This document shows positions 18,097 through 25,279 of a DNA stretch of 64,000 nt, piece by piece. The DNA is from Mycobacterium sp. IS-1264 (GTDB taxonomy: Bacteria; Actinomycetota; Actinomycetes; Mycobacteriales; Mycobacteriaceae). Position numbers and translations under genes: made by a program. The stretch is taken from the NCBI RefSeq assembly GCF_001954195.1, contig NZ_MBES01000067.1, positions 62,001-126,000 on the forward strand. The letters run 5' to 3'. The number at the start of each line of letters is the position of its first letter. Positions within the stretch are counted from its first letter, which is position 1. The notes under the pieces were generated by a model that did no database searches, was not told the DNA's origin, and saw only the letters and a program-made list of their open reading frames with translations.

Positions 18097-20142
18097 ATGG
18101 CTTCCATGACTTCAGAGGCTGTCGATACCCCCGACCACTTGGCCGAGGACCCGTACCTGTGGCTCGAGGACGTCACCGGCGAGGAGGCGCTGGATTGGGT
18201 CCGGGCGCGCAACGAGCCGACGCTCGCCGAATTCTGCGATGCGCGGTTCGCGCAGATGCGCACCGAGGCACTCGAGGTGCTCGACACCGACACTCGAATC
18301 CCGTATGTCGTCCGCCGCGGCGAGTACCTCTATAACTTCTGGCGCGACGCCGCCAATCCGCGCGGGCTGTGGCGACGCACCACCCTGGACAGTTACCGCA
18401 CCGACTCCCCCGAGTGGGACGTGCTGATCGACGTCGACGAGCTGGGTCGCGCGGACGACGAGAAATGGGTGTGGGCCGGCGCCGGCGTCATCGAACCCGA
18501 CCACACCCGCGCCCTGATCGCCCTGTCGCGGGGCGGCTCGGACGCGTCCATCGTACGCGAATTCGACATGGCGACAAGGGAATTCGTCGCCGGCGGGTTC
18601 GAGCTGCCCGAGGCCAAGTCGCAGGTCGCCTGGGCCGACCCGGACACCGTGCTGGTGGGCACCGATTTCGGCGCCGGCTCGCTCACCGAATCGGGCTATC
18701 CCCGCGTGATCAAGCGGTGGCGGCGCGGAACGCCCTTGGCCGACGCGCAGACCGTGTTCGAGGGCACGTCTTCCGACGTCCGCGTGTTCGCCTCGGTGGA
18801 CCGCACACCGGGCTTCGAACGCACCCTGTTGCTTCGCGCACTCGACTTCTGGAACGACGAGGTCTACGAACTGCGGGGCGCCGAGCTGATTCGCATCGAC
18901 GCGCCCACCGACGCCAGCGTGTCGATCCACCGCGAGTGGATATTGATCGAGCTGCGCACCGACTGGTACTTCCGCGACACGGTGTACCCCGCGGGTTCGC
19001 TGCTCGCGGCCGACTATGACGAATTCCTTGCCGGCACAGCCGAATTGCGGGTGGTGTTCGAGCCCGACGACCACACCGCGCTCAACCACTACGCGTGGAC
19101 GAAGGACCGCCTGCTGATCGTCACGCTGGCCGACGTGGCGAGCCGCGTGGAGATCGCCACGCCGGGCACGTGGCGGCGCGAGCCGGTGCCGGGCATCCCG
19201 GCCGCCACCAACACCGTCGTCGTCACCGCCGATGACACCGGCGACGAGTTCTTTCTGGACTCCAGCGGATTCGTCACGCCCTCGCGGCTGCTACGCGCCG
19301 CCGGCGACGGGCACCCAGACCCGATAAAATCCGCACCGGCATTCTTCGACGCCGAAAACTTGTCCGTGGCACAGCATTTCGCGACCTCCGACGACGGGAC
19401 GTCGATCCCGTACTTCGTGGTGCGGCCCCGCAAAGCGGACGGCCCGGGCCCCACCCTGCTGAGCGGCTACGGCGGATTCGAAGTCGCCCGAACCCCCGGC
19501 TACGACGGCGTGCTGGGCCGGCTCTGGCTTGCCCGCGGCGGGACCTTCGTGATGGCCAACATCCGCGGCGGCGGCGAGTACGGGCCCGGGTGGCACACCC
19601 AGGCGATGCGCGAGGGCCGGCACAAGGTGGCCGAGGATTTCGCCGCGGTGGCAACCGATCTGGTGCGCCGCGGCATCACGACCGTCGAGCAGCTCGGCGC
19701 GCGCGGCGGCAGCAACGGCGGTCTGCTGATGGGCATCATGCTCACCCAATACCCGGAGAAGTTCGGCGCGCTGGTCTGCGACGTGCCGCTGCTGGACATG
19801 CGGCGCTACCACCTGTTGCTCGCGGGCGCGTCCTGGGTGGCCGAGTACGGCGACCCGGACAATCCCGACGACTGGGAGTTCATCTCCAAATATTCGCCGT
19901 ACCAGAACATCTCGACACGGCCATATCCGCCGGTGCTGTTCACCACGTCCACCCGCGACGACCGGGTGCACCCGGGCCATGCCCGCAAGATGGCGGCGGC
20001 GTTGCAGGACGCGGGCCACCGGGCCTGGTATTACGAGAACATCGAGGGCGGGCACGCCGGCGCTGCCGACAACGAGCAGATCGCGTTCAAGTCGGCGCTG
20101 AGCTATTCGTTCCTCTGGCGGACCCTGGGAGGCAAGGCATGA
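18097..20142 (+). CDS. Prolyl oligopeptidase, S9A family (Rv0457c-like)
   Basis: About 681 residues with an N-terminal beta-propeller (about 70-400) and a C-terminal alpha/beta-hydrolase. The catalytic serine is S539 in RGGSNGG, the aspartate lies in STRDDRVHPGH (D621/D622), and the histidine is H653 in GGHAGA. The enzyme would cleave short proline-containing peptides in the cytosol. I start at the ATG at 18097, and another ATG nine bases on is equally possible. The frame open from 17836 overlaps the divergent ALDH and is not used. The stop overlaps the next start (ATGA). Confidence 0.9.
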   Translation: MASMTSEAVDTPDHLAEDPYLWLEDVTGEEALDWVRARNEPTLAEFCDARFAQMRTEALEVLDTDTRIPYVVRRGEYLYNFWRDAANPRGLWRRTTLDSYRTDSPEWDVLIDVDELGRADDEKWVWAGAGVIEPDHTRALIALSRGGSDASIVREFDMATREFVAGGFELPEAKSQVAWADPDTVLVGTDFGAGSLTESGYPRVIKRWRRGTPLADAQTVFEGTSSDVRVFASVDRTPGFERTLLLRALDFWNDEVYELRGAELIRIDAPTDASVSIHREWILIELRTDWYFRDTVYPAGSLLAADYDEFLAGTAELRVVFEPDDHTALNHYAWTKDRLLIVTLADVASRVEIATPGTWRREPVPGIPAATNTVVVTADDTGDEFFLDSSGFVTPSRLLRAAGDGHPDPIKSAPAFFDAENLSVAQHFATSDDGTSIPYFVVRPRKADGPGPTLLSGYGGFEVARTPGYDGVLGRLWLARGGTFVMANIRGGGEYGPGWHTQAMREGRHKVAEDFAAVATDLVRRGITTVEQLGARGGSNGGLLMGIMLTQYPEKFGALVCDVPLLDMRRYHLLLAGASWVAEYGDPDNPDDWEFISKYSPYQNISTRPYPPVLFTTSTRDDRVHPGHARKMAAALQDAGHRAWYYENIEGGHAGAADNEQIAFKSALSYSFLWRTLGGKA

Positions 20143-20465
20143 AGATCCTCGACGTCATCGAGGTCGGGTTGGTCTTTGCCGGGCTGATCCTGATCGCCGC
20201 CGGCTGGGCGCAGATTCGTTTTCGCTTCATCGCCGGGCGCCGCAAGGCCCGTTACTTCTACTGGGGAACCTCGGCTCTCGGCATCCTCTTCTTCGCCTTC
20301 GGGACGGGCAAGCTGTGGCCGAACGCCATCATGACGACGCTGATCTTCTCGGCCATCGTGGTGGGATCGGCCTACCTGGCATCGCCTTATCTGAAGATCG
20401 GCGACCGGATCTACGCGTGGAATCCGGAAAACCGCCAGCCCGACCCACCCGATGAGGAGCGCTAG
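20139..20465 (+). CDS. Small three-helix membrane protein
   Basis: The start ATG at 20139 overlaps the peptidase stop by four bases, which fixes the frame. The 108-residue product has an N-terminal hydrophobic helix (about 5-24), a basic loop (RFRFIAGRRKAR), two more helices (about 40-56 and 62-82) and a polar, Pro/Asp-rich C-terminal tail. I do not recognise a named domain. Translational coupling suggests it works with, or is only coexpressed with, the peptidase. No equivalent at this place in M. tuberculosis comes to mind. Confidence 0.75.
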   Translation: MKILDVIEVGLVFAGLILIAAGWAQIRFRFIAGRRKARYFYWGTSALGILFFAFGTGKLWPNAIMTTLIFSAIVVGSAYLASPYLKIGDRIYAWNPENRQPDPPDEER

Positions 20466-20527
20466 CCCACATCCCCTGGGTGACTATTGGCGATGGGAAT
20501 TCGACGCCATCACGCCAACCACTGCGG

Positions 20528-21016
20528 TCAAGAACCGGCCGCTTCAACTCTGTTGTGCGCGACAGTCACGCGAGGGCGTTCCATCGGAAACTCGTTCATT
20601 TTTGAGAACAGCTTCACGACTGAGCGCAGTTCGGGTTCTGGCATTCCATGCAGGAGGGTCTCCATTTGCCGCTCGATCTCCGCATAGACGGCCCGGATTT
20701 TCTTTAACTTCGCCGGATTCAAACGCACCAGAATGCTGCGGCGGTCGCGCGGGTTTGGCTGCCGCTTGACATAGCCGCCTTTCTCCAGTCGGTCGAGCAT
20801 CACGGTGACGCCGCCCGTGGTAAGTCCGGTGCAGCGGGCCAGCTCGCCAGGGGTCGACGGACCGAGCAAGTCGAGCACGTTGATGCACTGCATATCGGTG
20901 AGGCGCAAGCCCAACCTGTCGGCGATCTGCTGGTTGTTGAGGATGCTTCCGGCGATGAACTGCCGGAGGCAGCGGATCACGGTCTCGTGCAACGCGGCGC
21001 GGTTTGAGCTTGACAT
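20528..21016 (-). CDS. MarR-family regulator
   Basis: A 162-residue winged-helix protein. The core lies at about residues 38-110 (TDMQCINVLDLLG, then GELARCTGLTTGGVTVMLDRLEKGGYVKR as recognition helix, and wing NPRDRRSILVRL), flanked by dimerisation helices. It is divergent from a methyltransferase, and the gap between them holds the perfect dyad TATCTTA-n5-TAAGATA at 21043-21061, an expected MarR operator. I do not recall this pair between Rv0457c and Rv0456c in M. tuberculosis, so it may be an accessory insertion. The ligand is unknown. Confidence 0.85.
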   Translation of the reverse strand: MSSSNRAALHETVIRCLRQFIAGSILNNQQIADRLGLRLTDMQCINVLDLLGPSTPGELARCTGLTTGGVTVMLDRLEKGGYVKRQPNPRDRRSILVRLNPAKLKKIRAVYAEIERQMETLLHGMPEPELRSVVKLFSKMNEFPMERPRVTVAHNRVEAAGS

Positions 21017-21042
21017 CGGCTTCAGTTCGCCTACTCTCTAAC

Positions 21043-21061
21043 TATCTTATTTACTAAGATA
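21043..21061. promoter_or_regulatory. MarR operator dyad TATCTTA-n5-TAAGATA
   Basis: Perfect 7-bp arms at 21043-21049 and 21055-21061 lie in the divergent gap of the MarR and methyltransferase genes, 26 bases from the MarR start and 24 from the methyltransferase start. Size and position fit a MarR dimer repressing both genes. Confidence 0.65.
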
Positions 21062-21085
21062 CATTCCCGCAAAGGAGTGCTTCGC

Positions 21086-21751
21086 GTGGCGGCCGTGACG
21101 ACCAAAGGGTACCGGGGAATGGGGATGGAGGGCGCCATCGCCCGCTGGTATGACAAGAGCACCCGCAAGGACATGGAGCGCTTCCGAACGCTGGCTGCGC
21201 GTGTGCGCGAGCTGCTGCCGCAAGGCGGCGACATGCTGGAAGTGGCGCCGGGCCCCGGCTACTTCGCGGTCGAAATGGCAAAGCGCGGCACTTATCGCGT
21301 GACCGGGCTCGACATCAGCCGGACGATGGTGGAGCTGGCGCGTAAAAATGCCGCCGAGGCGGGCGTCGAGGTCGACTTTCGGCACGGCAACGCCTCGGCG
21401 ATGCCGTTCTCGGACGAGAGCTTCGATCTTTTGACCTGTAGTGCGGCGTTCAAGAATTTCTCCGAGCCGCACTATGCACTGCAGGAGATGTACCGCGTGT
21501 TGCGCCCTGGCGGCATCGCGCTCGTCGTCGACTTGCGCAAGGACGTGCCAATGTCCGAAATCAAAAGACACTTCGACACGGTGGGCCTGGGCACGGTCGA
21601 ACGCTGGATGACCCTCGCCGCGTTTCGGTTCATGCTGCTCAGACGGGCTTATACGAGAGCGCAGTTTGAGCGGATGCTCACCGACGTTGCTTTCCGGGAA
21701 AAGGAAGTTCGGAACGCGGAGATTGGCGTCGAACTCTTGCTCCGCAAGTGA
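21086..21751 (+). CDS. Class I SAM-dependent methyltransferase
   Basis: I start at the GTG at 21086, which follows AAAGGAG by eight bases. The GTG at 21077 sits inside that ribosome site. The 221-residue enzyme has SAM motif I (MLEVAPGPGYFAVEMAKRG), motif II (VTGLDISRTM), motif III (FDLLTCSAAFKNF) and the post-motif YRVLRPGG. The C-terminal half (about 150-215) resembles small-molecule or quinone methyltransferases, but the acceptor is not identifiable. It is controlled in all likelihood by the divergent MarR protein through the 21043-21061 dyad. Confidence 0.85.
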   Translation: MAAVTTKGYRGMGMEGAIARWYDKSTRKDMERFRTLAARVRELLPQGGDMLEVAPGPGYFAVEMAKRGTYRVTGLDISRTMVELARKNAAEAGVEVDFRHGNASAMPFSDESFDLLTCSAAFKNFSEPHYALQEMYRVLRPGGIALVVDLRKDVPMSEIKRHFDTVGLGTVERWMTLAAFRFMLLRRAYTRAQFERMLTDVAFREKEVRNAEIGVELLLRK

Positions 21752-21803
21752 AGCAGTGTTCTGACCGCTGGACACATCACCATCAAGCGGCTTCGCTTGA
21801 GCC

Positions 21804-22718
21804 ATGTCGACACCCGACTTCGAGACGCTGATCTACAACGCCGCCGGCCCGATCGCCACCATCACGCTCAACCGCCCGGAGCAGCTCAACACGGTCGTCC
21901 CGCCCATGCCCGACGAGATCGAAGCGGCGGTGGGGCTGGCCGAACGCGACCCGGACGTGAAGGTCATCGTGCTGCGCGGCGCCGGCCGCGCGTTCTCCGG
22001 AGGCTACGACTTCGGTGGCGGGTTTCGGCACTGGGGCGAGGGGATGACGACCGACGGCAAGTGGGACCCGGGCAAGGATTTCGCGATGGTGACCGCCCGC
22101 GAGACGGGGCCGACGCAAAAATTCATGGCCATCTGGCGGGCGTCCAAACCGGTCATCGCCCAAGTGCACGGCTGGTGTGTGGGCGGGGCCAGCGACTACG
22201 CGCTGTGCGCCGACATCGTGATCGCCAGCGAGGACGCGGTGATCGGAACCCCGTACAGCCGGATGTGGGGGGCCTACCTCACCGGCATGTGGCTGTATCG
22301 GCTGAGCCTGGCCAGGGTCAAATGGCACTCGTTGACCGGTCGGCCCCTGACCGGTATCCAGGCCGCCGAGGTCGAGCTGATCAACGAGGCGGTGCCGTTC
22401 GAGCGCCTCGAGGCTCGCGTGGCCGAGATCGCCGCCGAGCTGGCCCGGATCCCGCTGTCCCAATTGCGGGCGCAGAAGCTGATCGTCAACCAGGCCTACG
22501 AAAACATGGGCCTGGCGTCGACCCAGGTGCTGGGCGGCATTCTCGACGGCCTGATGCGCAATACCCCTGACGCCCTCGACTTCATCAGGACCGCCGAAAC
22601 CCAAGGTGTGCGCGCAGCAGTCGAGCGCCGCGACGGCCCGTTCGGCGACTACAGTCAGGCCCCGCCGGAGCTCCGCCCGGACCCCTCGCACGTCATCGTC
22701 CCTGATAGCGGTACTTAG
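21804..22718 (+). CDS. echA2: Enoyl-CoA hydratase/isomerase-family protein EchA2
   Basis: A 304-residue crotonase-fold protein, the length of M. tuberculosis EchA2 (Rv0456c). The oxyanion-hole segments AFSGGYD and HGWCVGGASDYA are present. At the two catalytic glutamate positions of classical hydratases I see Asp (ASDYA) and Tyr (TPYSRMWG), so ordinary hydratase chemistry is doubtful and another acyl-CoA reaction is likely. The C-terminal extension of about 40 residues is typical for this subgroup. The start ATG is 52 bases after the methyltransferase stop. Its stop overlaps a sequence resembling the MarR operator. Confidence 0.88.
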   Translation: MSTPDFETLIYNAAGPIATITLNRPEQLNTVVPPMPDEIEAAVGLAERDPDVKVIVLRGAGRAFSGGYDFGGGFRHWGEGMTTDGKWDPGKDFAMVTARETGPTQKFMAIWRASKPVIAQVHGWCVGGASDYALCADIVIASEDAVIGTPYSRMWGAYLTGMWLYRLSLARVKWHSLTGRPLTGIQAAEVELINEAVPFERLEARVAEIAAELARIPLSQLRAQKLIVNQAYENMGLASTQVLGGILDGLMRNTPDALDFIRTAETQGVRAAVERRDGPFGDYSQAPPELRPDPSHVIVPDSGT

Positions 22719-22725
22719 TAAGATA
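22715..22725. promoter_or_regulatory. Near-copy of the MarR half site
   Basis: The sequence ttagtaagata differs at one of eleven positions from ttactaagata at 21051-21061 in the MarR operator. It overlaps the echA2 stop codon and lies about 60 bases upstream of the secreted-protein gene at 22784. It could be a second, weaker site. Confidence 0.35.
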
Positions 22726-22783
22726 GGTTACGAATTCGCTACCGCCTGTCCTTCGCCACCCGGAAAGTGCTACCGTAGCCTCT

Positions 22784-23236
22784 ATGTCTCGGCTCAGCTC
22801 CAGCCTGCGTGCAGGCGCCATGTTCCTCGCATTGGGCTTCGCCGCTGCGGCGGTCCCGACGACCGCGGCGGCCGATTCCACCGAAGATTTCCCGATCCCG
22901 CGCCGGATGATCAACACCACCTGCGACGCCGAGCAGATCCTCGCGGCGTCCAGGGATACCAGCCCGGTGTACTACCAGCGGTACATGATCGACTTCAACA
23001 ACCACCCCAACGTCCAGCAGGCGACGATCGACAAGGCGCACTGGTTCTACTCACTGTCGCCGGAGGACCGCAGGAACTACTCCGAAAACTTCTATGCGCC
23101 GGTCTCCGATCCGCTCTGGGTGGCGTGGCCCAACCACATGAAGATCTTCTTCAACAACAAGGGCGTCGTCGCCAAGGCCACCGACATCTGCAACCAGTAC
23201 CCGCCCGGCGACATGTCGGTGTGGAACTGGGCGTAG
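22784..23236 (+). CDS. Secreted Rv0455c-like protein (siderophore-export factor family)
   Basis: A 150-residue exported protein with a signal peptide (about residues 1-30, cleavage after TTAAA). The mature part has two cysteines, C47 in NTTCDAE and C136 in TDICNQY, placed to form the long-range disulfide loop described for Rv0455c. Rv0455c of M. tuberculosis has been reported to be needed for mycobactin secretion by the MmpS4/MmpL4 and MmpS5/MmpL5 systems. An MmpS/MmpL operon is 2 kb away here. Function is by homology. No ribosome site stands out before the ATG. Confidence 0.88.
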   Translation: MSRLSSSLRAGAMFLALGFAAAAVPTTAAADSTEDFPIPRRMINTTCDAEQILAASRDTSPVYYQRYMIDFNNHPNVQQATIDKAHWFYSLSPEDRRNYSENFYAPVSDPLWVAWPNHMKIFFNNKGVVAKATDICNQYPPGDMSVWNWA

Positions 23237-23246
23237 CTGCTCGGGC

Positions 23247-24419
23247 CTAACCGAAGCGGGCCAACCGCTCATCGAGGGTCGCGTGAAAGCGGCCGATGGC
23301 GCTTTCGTGGCGCCCGAACTCCAGGAACGTGTTCGCCCCAGCGTGCAGTCCGCGCTGCACGCCTTCGGACATCTCGTTGTCCTCTAACGCACCGGCATCG
23401 AGCAGGCTGCGCGCCCCCGGCTCGGCGACGACCGCGTTCGACAGCTGCTGGGCAATCGCGGGAGTGACCATCGCGTAGAGGGAGACGACGGAGTTCGCGA
23501 CGTCCACCGGGTCGATCACGATCAATATCGTCTGGTCGGGGAACGTCGCAATCATCACATTGGGGAACAGGTGATAAACGTATGTCACCCGGGCATCGAT
23601 GTTCCACGCCGATTCGGGACGATCGCGAAGTCGCTCAATGTTGCGGTACGGGAACGTGATTCGAGTATTGGGGCCGAACGATTCGACGACGGTGAGATCG
23701 TCGTACTGGAGCGGGAAAAACGTGTCCTTGTGCGTCGAGCGGATGTGATAGCCCTCCAGGAACTGTTCGACGAGGACTTTCCAATTCATCTGCCGCGCAG
23801 TCGCATTCACATACACCAGCCTCTCGGCCGGCAGCAGCTTGTCGCGCCATGGGCTGCCGTCGGACAGGGCCGCCATGGCATCGTCGGCGTGCTGTCGCAC
23901 GGTGGCCGGCGGATCGAGCGGGTCGATGACGATCAGGCCGTCCACCTCGCGGCTTTCCACCTCGACCAGGCCGCGGGCCGACGTGTCCAGATCGGGGAAC
24001 GCCTCGTCGTGCGGAACGTGTGATAGCGAGCCGTCCAGCCGATACGTCCAGCCGTGGTAGCGACACACCAACGCGTGCGAGCAGCCCGGGCCCTCGACGA
24101 GGGCCATTCCCCGGTGCCGGCATGCGTTGCGGAATACCCGGGACCGGCCATCGCGGCCGCGCACGGCGAACAGTGGCACCCCAAAGGTGGTGCGTTCGGC
24201 GTGGTCGCCGACGTTGGGGATGGCCACCGAGGGCAGGTACACGCTCGGGAACGCGCGCAGCACCCGCATCTCCTCGGCGAATCGGCTTGCATCCACGTAG
24301 TTGCGGACCGGCTCGCGCCACACCTCGCCCTCGTCGGTCGTTCCCGCGTCGATATGGGAAAGGATCCGCCGGACGATCTCCACGTCCGGGGCTACCGGAG
24401 ATCTTGTCGGAGTGCTCAT
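23247..24419 (-). CDS. Rieske non-heme iron oxygenase, alpha subunit
   Basis: A 390-residue ring-hydroxylating-type oxygenase. The Rieske [2Fe-2S] ligands are C100, H102, C119 and H122 (CRHRGM and CRYHGW). The mononuclear iron histidines are H225 and H230 in EGYHIRSTH, and the carboxylate ligand should lie in the C-terminal third. Partner reductase or ferredoxin genes are not next to it, so electrons must come from elsewhere. It is divergent from a PaaX-like regulator with only 19 bases between the starts, so shared control is very likely. I do not recall it at this place in M. tuberculosis. The substrate is unknown. Confidence 0.88.
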   Translation of the reverse strand: MSTPTRSPVAPDVEIVRRILSHIDAGTTDEGEVWREPVRNYVDASRFAEEMRVLRAFPSVYLPSVAIPNVGDHAERTTFGVPLFAVRGRDGRSRVFRNACRHRGMALVEGPGCSHALVCRYHGWTYRLDGSLSHVPHDEAFPDLDTSARGLVEVESREVDGLIVIDPLDPPATVRQHADDAMAALSDGSPWRDKLLPAERLVYVNATARQMNWKVLVEQFLEGYHIRSTHKDTFFPLQYDDLTVVESFGPNTRITFPYRNIERLRDRPESAWNIDARVTYVYHLFPNVMIATFPDQTILIVIDPVDVANSVVSLYAMVTPAIAQQLSNAVVAEPGARSLLDAGALEDNEMSEGVQRGLHAGANTFLEFGRHESAIGRFHATLDERLARFG

Positions 24420-24438
24420 AGTCTGGAAGTATCACACT

Positions 24439-25278
24439 GTGCCTGTCACGCGTCAATCATTTCGTGATAACCGTTCCGAGGTCGCCGCTGCGGTCGGAGA
24501 CCGCGCGCTCAGCGCGCGATCGGTACTGGCGAGCGCGTTACTGGGCGCCGACGAACCGCGACTCACCGCCGCCGAGCTTGTCGCGGTGGCCTCACTATTC
24601 GGCATCAGCGGGGGCGCCGCACGCACGTGCCTGTGGCGCATGGTCTCCAGTGGGGAACTCACGAGCGACGACGGGACCTACGCGCTGGCGGGACACTTGC
24701 TGGAACGACGCGAACGGGTCGACGACGCCGCGCGCATCCCCGACGTGGCGACACGCGGCTGGGACGGAACGTGGGAACTGGCCGTCGTCTCGGCCGAGCG
24801 CCGCCCGCCGGCCGAACGCCTCGAGCTGCGTAAGGCCGCCACCGCACTGCACCTGGCCGAACTTCGCGAGGGCGTGTGGATGCGACCGGATAACCTTGAC
24901 CCGCAACGACTCCCGACCATGCGCAGCGTCCTGGACCGCCAATGCGTCCACTTCCACAAGGCCGCCTCGACGATCGCCGACGACACCGTGAGATCGCTGT
25001 TCTCCCTTGACGATTGGGCCAGCCAGGCGAAACGGTTGGCCGGCGCCATGCGGGCCGAACTCGACGGCCCCGCGCTACATCATGACGACACCAGTGCCAG
25101 CTTCCGCTTCCAATTCGCGTTGTCGATCGCCGTCGTCCGGCACCTGCAACTCGATCCGCTACTGCCGCCGCACTTCATCTCGGACGACTGGCCGGGAAAT
25201 CGGCTGCGCGATACTTACCGGATTTTCGACGAGGCGTTCAAGCGCCGCATGCACAACGCCTTTCGGCGCGCGCCGTAA
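24439..25278 (+). CDS. PaaX-like transcriptional regulator
   Basis: I use the GTG at 24439, because the frame extending to 24301 runs into the divergent Rieske gene. The 279-residue product has an N-terminal winged helix (about 20-75, LTAAELVAVASLFGISGGAA then RTCLWRMVSSGEL), a middle domain with WELAVVSAERR, and the C-terminal PaaX-type helical domain. PaaX proteins sense aryl-CoA thioesters such as phenylacetyl-CoA, so the Rieske enzyme may act on an aromatic or CoA-linked substrate. Both starts probably give leaderless or near-leaderless mRNAs. The widely spaced TATCAC/GTGATA pair at 24430-24469 is a possible operator. Confidence 0.75.
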   Translation: MPVTRQSFRDNRSEVAAAVGDRALSARSVLASALLGADEPRLTAAELVAVASLFGISGGAARTCLWRMVSSGELTSDDGTYALAGHLLERRERVDDAARIPDVATRGWDGTWELAVVSAERRPPAERLELRKAATALHLAELREGVWMRPDNLDPQRLPTMRSVLDRQCVHFHKAASTIADDTVRSLFSLDDWASQAKRLAGAMRAELDGPALHHDDTSASFRFQFALSIAVVRHLQLDPLLPPHFISDDWPGNRLRDTYRIFDEAFKRRMHNAFRRAP

Positions 25279-25279
25279 G

